DNA of 64,000 bases from Brevibacterium antiquum CNRZ 918. Its GTDB lineage: Bacteria > Actinomycetota > Actinomycetes > Actinomycetales > Brevibacteriaceae. The translations under genes were made by a program, and so were the position numbers. Location: the NCBI RefSeq assembly GCF_900169145.1, contig NZ_FXZD01000011.1, positions 18,079 through 82,078 on the forward strand, read 5' to 3'. Each line of letters opens with the position of its first letter. Position 1 is the stretch's first letter. This document shows positions 1-8,959 of the stretch, one piece after another. The notes below the pieces were generated by a model. The model was not told where the DNA came from. It did no database searches and saw only the letters and a list, made by a program, of their open reading frames with translations.

Positions 1-177
1 GGCGAGATCTACTGTTCTCCGACGATCACTTTGCTTCAAAGGACAGCTGAACGCGGGAGAAGAATACGCACAGTTCACCGGGAATTGATGGCTCTTCTTA
101 CTCCAGGTGGGTACACCTCGATGTTTTTCGACAAGGCCCGGACCCGAACTTCTGTGATCAGAGTTCAGCCCCTCTGA
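1..177 (+). CDS. 3' end of an unidentified gene, cut by the window edge
   Basis: Frame 1 is open from the first base to a TGA at 175-177, giving 58 residues that end in RTSVIRVQPL. The composition (PGG turn, mixed charged and aliphatic residues) looks like a real C-terminus rather than a chance frame, but I do not recognise the family. The esterase that follows is convergent. The call rests only on an open frame at the window edge. Confidence 0.35.
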   Translation, partial: GEIYCSPTITLLQRTAERGRRIRTVHRELMALLTPGGYTSMFFDKARTRTSVIRVQPL

Positions 178-321
178 GTTGGTGCAGTTGCACGAACCCA
201 TCGAACATTCGCAGTTGAAATCAATGGAGTATGACCAAGTTACTGCTCGGCGTATCGAATCTGGGCCCCTGGTCGAACAGTGTGGCCGGCGAATGCGCAG
301 GGGGCGGCCGGCCAGGATGGG

Positions 322-1326
322 TTACCGTTGCGGCTGCAGTCGTTCGGCGGCGAAAGCTGCCGTGGTTGTCAGCACATCCGTGGCGTCGTCGAGGATGCGG
401 GCGAAATGGAGGAACGAATGCAGCACATGTGGGTATTCTTCGAAGACCGTGTCGTTACCTGCACGTCTCAGCCTCACCGCCAATGCACGGCTGTCATCAC
501 GGAGCGGATCGAGACCTGCCGCAGCGACGAAGACCGGCGGCAGGCCCGCGAGGTCAGCGCCGAGATGGTCATAGGCGGGCGACCTGGCGTCTCCGGTCGA
601 TGCGAAATAGTCGGACATGATGCTGCCGAGGTCGTCGGCGCCCATGCCGTCCCAGCTTCCGCCGAACATCCTCCGACTAGCCGAATCGGTGAGCCCATGA
701 CCTCCGTAGAACGACATCAGGGCCTTCACTGCTGAGAAGCTTTCGGGCAACGCCCCGATTCGCTCCGGGGCGTCGCGGAGCAGAACGGCAGCGGACACCG
801 TGAGCATTGCCCCCGCGGAGTCCCCAGCGATCGCAAGGCGAGAACCGTCTATGCCGTACTCCTTGCCGCGGCGAACAAGACAGTCGACGACGCCTGCGCT
901 TTCGTGCAGCGCCTGGGGGAACTTCGCCTCGGGGGAAAGGGAATAGTCGACGCCGATGACGGCTGCTCCGCTGGTATGGGCGAGGACGCGCATGATTCGG
1001 TCGTGGGTGTCGAGGTCGCCAACAGTGAATCCGCCACCGTGGAGGAACACGATGCCAGGCAGGCCAGCCTCGGCGTTGGGATGGTGGAGCCGAACGGACA
1101 CGTCGACTCCGGCAGTGGAGATGGTGTCATCGACGGTGCGGGCCATCGTCGGCCCGCCCTCGTTCCAGTAGGAGCGTTCGGCACGGTACTCCGCACGGGT
1201 CTCTTCCAGGTGGCCTGGAGTGTCGGACTGGCTCGCGATTGATTGCGCGGCATCTTCGCCGGCCTGTCGGCAGAATTCGACACGCGCGGCTTGGACTGCG
1301 AGCACATCTTTCATCTGGGCAGACAT
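322..1326 (-). CDS. alpha/beta hydrolase (HSL-type esterase/lipase)
   Basis: This probable carboxylesterase belongs to the hormone-sensitive-lipase family (334 aa). The oxyanion-hole motif HGGG is at residues 96-99 and the nucleophile elbow GDSAG at 168-172 (Ser170). An Asp in GLDPLRDD and a His in PHVLHSF near the C-terminus would complete the triad. There is no signal peptide, so it is cytoplasmic, and the substrate cannot be told. The start is uncertain: the frame stays open and protein-like for about 25 more codons upstream (to ~1401, DDLAAALIATIPDD) but offers only an ATT or ATC codon there, so either ATG 1326 or a rare start is used. It stands alone, convergent with the partial gene at 1-177. 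Confidence 0.85.
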   Translation of the reverse strand: MSAQMKDVLAVQAARVEFCRQAGEDAAQSIASQSDTPGHLEETRAEYRAERSYWNEGGPTMARTVDDTISTAGVDVSVRLHHPNAEAGLPGIVFLHGGGFTVGDLDTHDRIMRVLAHTSGAAVIGVDYSLSPEAKFPQALHESAGVVDCLVRRGKEYGIDGSRLAIAGDSAGAMLTVSAAVLLRDAPERIGALPESFSAVKALMSFYGGHGLTDSASRRMFGGSWDGMGADDLGSIMSDYFASTGDARSPAYDHLGADLAGLPPVFVAAAGLDPLRDDSRALAVRLRRAGNDTVFEEYPHVLHSFLHFARILDDATDVLTTTAAFAAERLQPQR

Positions 1327-1513
1327 CGCATCGACGATGTCATCAGGGATCGTGGCGATGAGGGCCGCAGCGAGGTCATCGTCGGAAGGAAGGTGAGGAA
1401 TGATGGGCTGCTTTCATCGGCGGATACTCGCAGTTCAAACCTACCGTCGTACCAAGTTCATAGGTGGCTACGCTCATCGGATGGTCAAGGAATCTTGCTG
1501 ACCGGTCTCGTTC

Positions 1514-2101
1514 TTGGCCCGGTTTTCAATGGATTGCGAACAGCTTGGTCCGACTACCAGGCAGCTGGCACGAACAGCCGTGCTCGGCATTCTGTCAAAT
1601 GCTTCTATGGTTATGATTCAGACTCCAGAGCTCAAGCATGAGGGTGACGAGGTTGTCGTGAGAGCCCGCCTGTCCGAAATCACCCCGTCGGGGACACTCC
1701 GGTATCGCCTCCCGGCGACCTACTCCTACGCCGATCAGTATCCGTGGGGGAGCCATCCCTTGTTTGACCCGCTGTGGTCGACAGAGTATTTGAAAGTCGT
1801 CCACGATGGCGCAGAAGCCACGCGCGTGGAAAAGACGCAGAGGATCTCCGACAATCCATCAGCCCAACAGCATTTGCGAATCTGCTTTCAGAAAAAGGGC
1901 GATTACAACTGCGGGCAGTGCAGCAAGTGCATCCGCACCAAGATTGCTTTGGAACTATCCGGTGTGCTGAATAAGTTCGAGATGCTCGACAACACCATTG
2001 ACCTGGAACGTCTTGACGCACTTGGAATCAAATCCCAAAGTGACCTCGTATTTGCGACTGAGAACCTGAACTTTGCCCGGGAGCAGGCAGAACTGATCTG
2101 A
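1514..2101 (+). pseudogene. 3' remnant of a PP-loop/ExsB-like protein
   Basis: The encoded C-terminus has YPWGSHPLFDPLWSTEY, HDG..ATRVEK and a cysteine cluster CGQCSKCIRT. This pattern is typical of the end of ~400-residue PP-loop ATPase-like proteins often found near polysaccharide loci (family recalled, not searched). Only ~170 residues remain. The N-terminal nucleotide-binding half is absent, and the ~30 residues after the first possible start do not look like the family. I read it as a gene that lost its 5' part, possibly through the deletion that placed it next to the divergent esterase. A short functional protein is the less likely alternative. Confidence 0.55.
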
Positions 2102-2132
2102 ACGCACGGGATCAGTGGCTAGCATAGTCACC

Positions 2133-2822
2133 ATGACCGTCCACATGCGCAGACACGAGTATGACCATGAGGTTCCGTGGTCCCTGCCGATCGTGGTTCG
2201 GCGGTCGAAGACGAACATCGCCCGCCACATCGACGTCGTCGAAGCCACCGCCCGAGCCGTAGTCACCTTCCTCGACGACCCCCGGACGCAACCGGAGGGC
2301 CAGTGGTACGAAGCGGTCGAGTACTGGCGCGACGGCGCCATCCGCAAGGTCGTTCGCCGCGGAGACGGTCAGAAGCTCGAGGATGCACGGGCCCTTGGCT
2401 GCGTGTCGGTGACCTTCGGAGGCACAGAAGAATTCGGTCCGGCGGAGGCGCTCGTGTTCCCACCCGGGCCTGTCGAACCCCTGCCGAAGGAGCTGAAGAA
2501 GCTGCAGGTGGGCGGTACCGAGTTCCCCGATGAGGGCGGCACGTCGGTCACCGCCGATCAGGCCATTGTGACGATCGAGCTCTCACCGCTGGTGATGCTG
2601 ACGACGGGGAAGGCTGCGGCACAGTGCGGTCACGGCGCACAACTGGCCTACGAGCAGATGCCCGCCGAGATTCGCCAACGGTGGCGCGAAGCAGGATTCG
2701 ATCTGCGCGTGGTCACACCGACGAAGGCGGAGTGGGTGAAGACGAATCGACCCGTGAGCGTCGTAGACGCGGGTTTCACCGAGGTCGACGGTCCCACCGA
2801 GACCGTGCGTGCGTGGTGGTGA
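2133..2822 (+). CDS. peptidyl-tRNA hydrolase II-like domain protein
   Basis: The 229-residue protein ends in a Pth2-type domain: LSPLVMLTTGKAAAQCGHGAQLAY followed by a Val-Thr-Pro-Thr-Lys strand and an Asp-Ala-Gly-Phe-Thr-Glu-Val motif. Archaeal and eukaryotic Pth2 hydrolyse peptidyl-tRNA. Actinobacterial versions like this carry an extra N-terminal ~140 residues of unknown role, so true activity is uncertain. I chose ATG 2133 over GTG 2115 because a TAGCAT -10-like hexamer (2120-2125) lies 7 nt upstream and there is no Shine-Dalgarno, which suggests a leaderless mRNA. It stands alone. Confidence 0.75.
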   Translation: MTVHMRRHEYDHEVPWSLPIVVRRSKTNIARHIDVVEATARAVVTFLDDPRTQPEGQWYEAVEYWRDGAIRKVVRRGDGQKLEDARALGCVSVTFGGTEEFGPAEALVFPPGPVEPLPKELKKLQVGGTEFPDEGGTSVTADQAIVTIELSPLVMLTTGKAAAQCGHGAQLAYEQMPAEIRQRWREAGFDLRVVTPTKAEWVKTNRPVSVVDAGFTEVDGPTETVRAWW

Positions 2823-2974
2823 GTGGAGGCATACCGGCCAGACCGGCACATTGATACTGGTCGGTCGACACCGGTGATGGAGACGATCGACGTCGGTGAC
2901 GTTCTCCTGTTCGGTGGGCACTGGTAGTTCACCATTCAATATTTATAACGAATCAGCGACATCGACGCTCCTGG

Positions 2975-3004
2975 TTTGAGTCGCCAATCCACGGTTCGTA
3001 AACT
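2975..3004 (+). promoter_or_regulatory. probable sigma-70-type promoter
   Basis: TTGAGT (2976-2981), 17 nt, then TAAACT (2999-3004) form a good housekeeping promoter about 70 nt upstream of the start at 3074. The spacing is ideal. The rest of the 2823-3073 gap shows nothing else I can identify. Confidence 0.5.
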
Positions 3005-3073
3005 AGGGGTGTTGTTCCGGGGTACGAATTCGAGATCTCCTCGGTTCTCGTTCTCTCTCCCGGAAGGCCAGAA

Positions 3074-4024
3074 GTGTCAGATATTCCACCGCTTCCCTCA
3101 TATCCTCCTCAGCCTCCTCGCGACCTTCCTCACTATCCGTCAGCACCGGCAGGTCGGCCGCATCGCAAGAAACTGCTGGGAATGCCGAGGTGGGTCACGA
3201 TCTCTCTCGCGAGCTTCGTAACGGTGCTGTTGGTGGGCGTCGTGGCAGTCATCGGACTCAACATGTATGGAGAACATCGGGCTGCCGTCGAGGCGGCCAG
3301 GGACGGCTACCAGTCCAGCTTTGACGATTATGAGTCGGAGCAGGACCGGCTGTCGAAGCGGCTTGCCGACGCCCAGGACACATTGGACACCACTGAAGCA
3401 GAGGATGTTGAAGAGGCTTCCCTCGTCGAGGACCTCTCCAGTGAGCATACTGCTGCGCAAGAAGTCCTCGACACATATGCAAGCCGAGGCGACTTCGATG
3501 CTGTGGGCAGTTCCGTCGACGAGCTGGATGCTGAGGTCGAGGCCATGGATGGCGCTGCATCTGAGATGAAGGCGGCAGCTGAGATCCTCGACAGTGCTGA
3601 TCAGGAAGTCCACGACAGCTTCTGGGCAAAGAAGCAGATCGAAGCGGATGAGCGGGCTGCCGAGCAGGAGAAGAAGGCCAAGGAGTCGGCATCGTCCATC
3701 TCATATGAGGAGCTGTTTCGTGCGGGAAGTTCTCTGCAGGGCGAGTTCTTCACCTTCGAGGGCGAGATCGTTCAGGACGTCGGCGCCGGAGTGTATCGGG
3801 TCAATGTCACCAAGGAGCCCGGTTACACGATGAACTTCTGGGAAGACACCGTTCTTCTCACGATCAGCCCCGCCTCCGATACGAAGCTTCTGGAAGACGA
3901 CATCATCACGTTTGTTGCGAAGTCTGAAGGCACTGAGACATATGAGTCGATCATGGGCGCAACCATCGAGATCCCGGCACTGTCCGCTGAAGGCGCCGAC
4001 GTGAGCCTGAGTAGCGACGGGTGA
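3074..4024 (+). CDS. membrane-anchored coiled-coil protein, function unknown
   Basis: This 316-residue protein has a proline-rich cytoplasmic N-terminus (1-30), a basic RKKLLG stretch, and one TM helix at about 42-62. A long acidic coiled-coil-like region (65-210) rich in E/D/A/S follows. The C-terminal ~100 residues (from SYEELFRAG) have the alternating strands and G.FFTFEGEIVQ pattern of an OB-fold module seen in actinobacterial surface proteins. The topology implies that the coiled coil and OB-like domain lie outside the membrane. The GTG start is preceded by GGAAGG. I assign no function. Confidence 0.7.
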   Translation: MSDIPPLPSYPPQPPRDLPHYPSAPAGRPHRKKLLGMPRWVTISLASFVTVLLVGVVAVIGLNMYGEHRAAVEAARDGYQSSFDDYESEQDRLSKRLADAQDTLDTTEAEDVEEASLVEDLSSEHTAAQEVLDTYASRGDFDAVGSSVDELDAEVEAMDGAASEMKAAAEILDSADQEVHDSFWAKKQIEADERAAEQEKKAKESASSISYEELFRAGSSLQGEFFTFEGEIVQDVGAGVYRVNVTKEPGYTMNFWEDTVLLTISPASDTKLLEDDIITFVAKSEGTETYESIMGATIEIPALSAEGADVSLSSDG

Positions 4025-4097
4025 GACTCGGGCGGTCCACCCCTAGGTGCTTTGGTCCCTGACAGGGGCCTCGCTCCCTGGCTGAGCTGCTGATCAA

Positions 4098-4286
4098 TCA
4101 GCTGTTTGAAGCGTCTTCGACTTCCTCTTTCTCGTCCTCGTAGAGGGGACGAGTCTTGGTGCCGTTTCCGAACTCGTCGAGGACGATCATGTGCTTGACC
4201 ATCTCGCCGGCTTCCTCATCCCAGACGTCGATGATGTCGCCTGGATGGGTCCCGGGCTGATAGAAATCGTCGTTGACTCCAGTCAT
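4098..4286 (-). CDS. small acidic protein, unknown
   Basis: This 62-residue acidic protein starts MTGVNDDFYQPG and ends in a Glu/Asp-rich tail. ATG 4286 sits 8 nt after a perfect AGGAGG, so it is chosen over the GTG at 4295 that overlaps the ribosome-binding site. There are no cysteines, TM segments or known motifs. It lies between two unrelated genes and appears monocistronic. The strong ribosome-binding site is the main reason to believe it is real. Confidence 0.65.
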   Translation of the reverse strand: MTGVNDDFYQPGTHPGDIIDVWDEEAGEMVKHMIVLDEFGNGTKTRPLYEDEKEEVEDASNS

Positions 4287-4462
4287 CGGTCTCACCTCCT
4301 GTAGTGCTTATGACCGTACGCCACTGTGATGCAAGTCTCAAGGATGCGGGCCGGCGCTCTGCCTGTAGTGCTCCAGTTCCACGGTCAGGTGGGCAGTGCG
4401 GTTAGCATTGTGCGAGGTCGCTCGACAGAGGGACACAGTACTGAAGGGATCGTGGTGGACGA

Positions 4463-5128
4463 GTGACGTTCAGGGGACAACTGGTGTGCATGTTCTTCCC
4501 CGGTGGGCTGCTGGTCATCATCGGCGGAGCAATGATCGACTATCTCCACGGTTTCGGCGTTGCTCTGGGCAGCGTCGGATTCCTGCTTCTCATTGCGTGG
4601 CCGATCTTCACGATCACCGTCCACATCAGACACGAACGCAGACTCAAGCGGGCCGAGCGGCAGCGGGACTCAGAACCCGTGAGCATCACCCAGGTAGGGG
4701 CCCCCGTCGAGGAAGTCACCGTCCACGACCCGCTGCATACCTTCGTCACCACCGTCGAAAATCTGACGTTCCTCATCGGTATTCCAGTGACGATGCTCGG
4801 AGGTCTGGGCGTCTTCTGTCTGGTCACCGCGCCCAGCGATCCAGGCAAAGAGACCTTCAAGGTCTTAGCGGGCATCGGGTCGCTGGGCCTTCTCGGCGCA
4901 TACTTGCTCCTCATCGTGCGGGGGCGAAGTGCCTTCACACTGAAGGTCATAGGAGCCGCTGTGACCGTGTTCGGACTTGCCGGTGCGCTCGCCGTTGGTC
5001 TTGTGCTGAAGGAAGACGGGATCACCAGTGTCAGCGATGTCGTCATGGCGGTCGCCAGCGTGGTCATGATCGCAGGCGGACTGTGGTTGGCGTTCACCGG
5101 CCGCAATACCTTCAAGCGCGTGGACTGA
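4463..5128 (+). CDS. six-TM membrane protein, unknown
   Basis: The 221 residues contain about six hydrophobic helices (near 8-27, 33-53, 98-121, 130-150, 157-180 and 188-210). A basic cytoplasmic loop (HIRHERRLKRAERQRD) follows the second helix. The start is GTG. No transporter or enzyme motif is visible. It is convergent with the PH-like gene that follows, with only ~40 nt between the stops. I do not recognise the family. Confidence 0.65.
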   Translation: MTFRGQLVCMFFPGGLLVIIGGAMIDYLHGFGVALGSVGFLLLIAWPIFTITVHIRHERRLKRAERQRDSEPVSITQVGAPVEEVTVHDPLHTFVTTVENLTFLIGIPVTMLGGLGVFCLVTAPSDPGKETFKVLAGIGSLGLLGAYLLLIVRGRSAFTLKVIGAAVTVFGLAGALAVGLVLKEDGITSVSDVVMAVASVVMIAGGLWLAFTGRNTFKRVD

Positions 5129-5170
5129 CGTCATCGTGCGGGCCGTTCTGTCATGTCATTCGGTGGTCAC

Positions 5171-5713
5171 TCACACGGTGGCACGTGCTTCGCGTTCCTG
5201 TTCGAGCCAAAAGCACAGCTCGGGTTTGCGCACAGCCAAGCCGTTGGGGGCCCACAGCACCAATTTCAAATCGCCGTCCTCGGTCGCGAGCTTTCCGACG
5301 CCGAGGCCGGCAGCCGCCTGCCGGTCAGCCTCTTCGGTGGTGATGACCATCTGGATGTACACATTCGAGGCCTGTTTCACCGGATGGATCTCGAGGATCT
5401 CCGACCAGGGGACGACCCCGGCCTTGGCGGTCTTCATGGCGATTCCCTCGGGGGAGACTGTCAAGCCGGGAACGCGGGTGAAGAGCCTGCGAACCTGAAC
5501 GACGCACCCGAGCAGGAAGAAGACGACGGCGACCCAGCCGATGATCGTCCACGCAAGGCTATCGCTGCCTGCCATGAGGAGGCCGATGAACACGAAGACC
5601 AGGCAGACGATGATGAGCCCCACTGTCTTGCCGCGGGAGAACAGGAAGGGAACGGACTGCCCCCGGGCGAGGGTTGCTGCCCATGCGTCGACGTCATTTT
5701 TCGGTGTGGCCAT
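5171..5713 (-). CDS. two-TM protein with PH-like C-terminal domain
   Basis: This 180-residue protein has an N-terminal soluble stretch, two adjacent TM helices (about 30-50 and 54-75), then a strand-rich domain (PGLTVSPEGI, VVPWSEILEIHP, LVLWAPNG). That layout resembles bacterial PH-type membrane proteins. ATG 5713 (MATPKND) is preferred because AGGAGA lies just upstream; the longer open frame to 5893 is low-complexity and overlaps the dgt start region. The role is unknown. Confidence 0.65.
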   Translation of the reverse strand: MATPKNDVDAWAATLARGQSVPFLFSRGKTVGLIIVCLVFVFIGLLMAGSDSLAWTIIGWVAVVFFLLGCVVQVRRLFTRVPGLTVSPEGIAMKTAKAGVVPWSEILEIHPVKQASNVYIQMVITTEEADRQAAAGLGVGKLATEDGDLKLVLWAPNGLAVRKPELCFWLEQEREARATV

Positions 5714-5827
5714 GCGGAGAGTCTCCTGAATAGTCAGTGGTGCCGGAGAAGGCGAAACACTCCATGATAGCCAAAGGCCACTTGTTATGCCGCGTAGGGT
5801 CGGCGATTCTGTAGGCTGGAGGCCATC

Positions 5828-7360
5828 ATGACGGAGAGACTGAAACTTCACAACGACGGTGGACGCACCCGTGACGTCGCCGAGGCGGGTCAACCCGGCG
5901 AGGACGAATTCCGTGTCGATATCGAGCGGATCCGATTCTCCCCCTTCTTCTCACGGCTGGCCGCCGTCACCCAGGTCATCCCGCAGGTGGGTTCGGGCAC
6001 CGTCATCCATAACCGGCTGACGCATTCGCTCAAGGTCTCTGCCGTGGCCCGTTCGATCGCCATCACCTTGAACAACTCCGACGAACGCACCCGTTCACTG
6101 CTTGAGGAACTCGGGGGGTGCGATCCGGTCGTGGTCCAGGCTGCCGCCGCAGCCCACGATATGGGCCATCCTCCGTTCGGCCACCTCGGCGAGAAGGAAC
6201 TCGATCGTGTCTCGCGGTCGGTGCTGCGCCTGCCCGACGGCTTCGAGGGAAATGCGCAGACGTTCCGCATCCTCACTGCTCTGGACAGCTGTGACGCCAC
6301 GGCGCGGGGGCTCAATCTCACCCGGGCGGTCAAGGCCGCGGTGCTGAAGTACCCGTGGGCGCGCAGCGATTGGACCCAGCATCAGCGACTGAGCTCGGCC
6401 GAAATGCCCAGGGGAGTCGGCGACGAGGTGTCGCAGGGGGCGATGAAGTTCTCTGCCTACATGACCGAGACCGCCGAGATGCACGATGCGCTGTCGGTGT
6501 TCCCGCGCATGGGCCGGCACCAGCAGACGCTGGAGTGTGCGGTGATGGATGTCGCCGATGACATCGCCTATGCGGTCCATGACCTTGACGACTTCTACCG
6601 GTCGAACATTCTTCAGTACACCAGCGTCTCCGCCGAGATGACCCGGTGGCTCAGCGATTGCCGCGAGCTTGCCGGGCTGCACGACACGGAGTTGGACCGT
6701 CGCAGGCCGGGCCATGCGCTCGAGTCGATGTGGCGCCACGTTCAGGAGAAGGACCCGTGGATCGCCGACGAAGATGCGTTCCGGCAGTCGGTGCAGCGGG
6801 TCAACCGGGATCTTGTCGAGGGTCTGCTGGCCGTGCCCTATGACGGGGGACTGGAGGCGGACCGGGCCGTGACCGCGTTCACCAGGCGGTGGATCGATCG
6901 GCTCAAGGCCTCCATCGTCGTCGACTCCGAACCGCATATCCGCAGCGGGCATGTGCGTCTGTCAGACACCGCCTGGCACGACGTGGTGGTGCTGAAGTTC
7001 GTCCACTCGAGGTTCGTGCTCGAACGCTCTGACCTCGCCGTCTACCAGCGTGGGCAGACGAGGATCATCGCCTCGCTCGTGGAGGGCTTCCACGAATGGC
7101 TGCGAGACCCCGACGAGGCGACCACGATCCCTCGCCGCCTGCTCGATTCGGTCGAGGCCGCCACCGAGGAGTACCAGGAACTCTACGACAGGGATCCGGC
7201 CAGCCTCGGTGAAGAGGGAGCCAGTGCCATCGTCCGACTGGGGCGGGCCCGCGCGGTCGTCGACTACATCGCCTCGTTCACCGATGCGCAGGCCATGTCC
7301 GTCAACGCACTGATCACTGGGGCCTCGGAAGAACCTTGGGAGGCCGGACGGGGACTGTGA
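5828..7360 (+). CDS. dgt: dGTP triphosphohydrolase
   Basis: This is a deoxyguanosinetriphosphate triphosphohydrolase of the HD superfamily, hydrolysing dGTP to deoxyguanosine and triphosphate (510 aa). Metal ligands are visible: HNRLTHSLKVS (61-71, His66) and the HD pair in AHDMGHPPFGH (His110, Asp111). A further Asp is in DVADDIAYAVHDLDD. Family members use this to balance dNTP pools, and some limit phage replication. A GGAGG sits 5 nt before ATG 5828. A 10-bp inverted repeat overlaps the stop codon and likely terminates transcription. Confidence 0.92.
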   Translation: MTERLKLHNDGGRTRDVAEAGQPGEDEFRVDIERIRFSPFFSRLAAVTQVIPQVGSGTVIHNRLTHSLKVSAVARSIAITLNNSDERTRSLLEELGGCDPVVVQAAAAAHDMGHPPFGHLGEKELDRVSRSVLRLPDGFEGNAQTFRILTALDSCDATARGLNLTRAVKAAVLKYPWARSDWTQHQRLSSAEMPRGVGDEVSQGAMKFSAYMTETAEMHDALSVFPRMGRHQQTLECAVMDVADDIAYAVHDLDDFYRSNILQYTSVSAEMTRWLSDCRELAGLHDTELDRRRPGHALESMWRHVQEKDPWIADEDAFRQSVQRVNRDLVEGLLAVPYDGGLEADRAVTAFTRRWIDRLKASIVVDSEPHIRSGHVRLSDTAWHDVVVLKFVHSRFVLERSDLAVYQRGQTRIIASLVEGFHEWLRDPDEATTIPRRLLDSVEAATEEYQELYDRDPASLGEEGASAIVRLGRARAVVDYIASFTDAQAMSVNALITGASEEPWEAGRGL

Positions 7361-7386
7361 CCGTGTGAACAGGCGGACAGTCCCCG
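7349..7386 (+). terminator. hairpin over the dgt stop codon
   Basis: CGGGGACTGT (7349-7358) pairs perfectly with ACAGTCCCCG (7377-7386) around an 18-nt loop. The dgt TGA lies at the inner edge of the left arm. There is no U-tract, so this may be an intrinsic terminator of the actinobacterial type or an mRNA 3' stabiliser. Confidence 0.5.
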
Positions 7387-7491
7387 ACAGGATGGCTGCC
7401 CGCTGACTGCTGCCAACGAGACCTTTATGCAGGTTGTGCAAAAGTGCAATAGTCTCGGACCATCCGCAGCAGCAGACTAAGGGGTTGAAGT

Positions 7492-8703
7492 GTGGGCGTG
7501 AAGAAGCGTTTCGCCGTCATCGGCGCGGGAATTATCGGATCCGCCGTGGCTCGAGGGCTGATCCAGAAGCACGACGGTGCAGACGTGACTTTGTATGAGA
7601 AGGAGGACCGGCCCGCAGCGCATCAGACCGGCCACAATTCTGGGGTCGTTCATGCAGGTCTCTACTATGAGCCCGGAAGTCTCAAAGCACTGCTCTGCCG
7701 CCGTGGTGTCTCTTTGCTGCTTGACTTCGCGCGCGAACACGATGTCGCGTTCGAAGAGTGTGGAAAGGTCGTCGTCGCGACCAATGATGTCGAAGTGGAG
7801 CGGCTAGACGGGATCCATGCTCGCGCACGAGCGAACGGTGTCCCCGATGTCGAACTTCTGGACCGCGACGGACTGCTCGAGGTGGAGCCGAATGCCGAAG
7901 GCGTGGCAGCACTGCACTCACCACACACCGGAATCATCGACTACCAGGGCCTGACCGAAGCCCTCGTCGCAGACTTCCGCCGCGGCGGTGGCCGGGTCCG
8001 ATTCTCCACAGAGGTGAAGAGGATCGAGGCGCGCAGTGGGAGCGCCGGCAGCACTGCGATCGTCCATTCGAATTTCGACTCTCAGGAATACGACCAGGTC
8101 ATCACCTGCGCCGGACTGCAAGCGGACCGACTGGCCGCACGCTCAGGCGAGGGCAGGAACCCAAGTGTCGTGCCGTTCTTCGGCCAATACTTCATCCTCG
8201 AGCCGAGCTTCAGCGACGTCGTCAACGGCCTCATCTACCCCGTCCCAGATCCGAAATACCCCTTCCTCGGCGTCCACGTGACTCGCCGCATCGATGGCGG
8301 CCTGATGATCGGCCCCAATGCTTTCCTGTCCTTCTCCAGGGAAGGATACAAGGGACTTGGTCTCAACGTGCCCGACTCCCTCGCCGTCGCGACTGACCCG
8401 GGATTCTGGAAATTCGCAGCCGGCAACATGGCAACGGCCGCCCGCGAGATAGGCGGTGTGTTCTCGATCGAAAAATTCGTCGCCGAAGCCGCTCGCTACG
8501 TGCCCGCACTCGACGGAGCCGGCGGGCACCGAGCCACCCGCGGAATCCGGGCTCAGGCGATGAACCGGGATGGAACCCTGGTCGATGACTTCGTCATCGA
8601 TCGCGCGGGAGCCACGATGTTCGTCCGGAATGCGCCCTCGCCCGGGGCCACCTCGGCGCTGGCGATCGCGGAGTACCTCGTCGATTTCTTCGCGGCCGAG
8701 TAG
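7492..8703 (+). CDS. lhgO: L-2-hydroxyglutarate oxidase-like FAD oxidoreductase
   Basis: This flavoprotein of the DAO family has 403 residues. The dinucleotide motif GAGIIG is at 11-16, and the LhgO signature HNSGVVHAGLYYEPGSLKA follows near residue 50. Family members oxidise L-2-hydroxyglutarate to 2-oxoglutarate and pass electrons to the membrane quinone pool, which repairs a metabolic side product. The C-terminal part keeps the GGHRATRGIRAQ and NAPSPGATSALAIA flavin-contact segments. The start is GTG 7492 or the next GTG at 7498. It appears to be a single-gene unit. Confidence 0.88.
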   Translation: MGVKKRFAVIGAGIIGSAVARGLIQKHDGADVTLYEKEDRPAAHQTGHNSGVVHAGLYYEPGSLKALLCRRGVSLLLDFAREHDVAFEECGKVVVATNDVEVERLDGIHARARANGVPDVELLDRDGLLEVEPNAEGVAALHSPHTGIIDYQGLTEALVADFRRGGGRVRFSTEVKRIEARSGSAGSTAIVHSNFDSQEYDQVITCAGLQADRLAARSGEGRNPSVVPFFGQYFILEPSFSDVVNGLIYPVPDPKYPFLGVHVTRRIDGGLMIGPNAFLSFSREGYKGLGLNVPDSLAVATDPGFWKFAAGNMATAAREIGGVFSIEKFVAEAARYVPALDGAGGHRATRGIRAQAMNRDGTLVDDFVIDRAGATMFVRNAPSPGATSALAIAEYLVDFFAAE

Positions 8704-8959
8704 ACGGCGTGCAGCGAGGGGGCCGGGTCAGACAGTGTGCATCGGGAACCGCTGGATTGTTGCAGCGGCGGCGACTTTGGAGAGCTCACCCATGACCGCT
8801 TTACCCGCGTCGGACTCGGCTGCGAACGTCGCCACCTACGCCGAGGTCATCGAGTGTCATCATGTCCAACTGATGGTCCGGCTGCACACGGAAGATCTCG
8901 CTGCACAGTTCGAGTTCGACCGGTTGGCAGGGCCGCTGTTGTCTGCGCCGTCCTCGGCG

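Noticed and set aside
2823..3073. Short minus-strand frames between 2583 and 2939
   Set aside because: They are antisense to the end of the Pth2-like gene, with no start signals. The gap otherwise carries a promoter for the 3074 gene.
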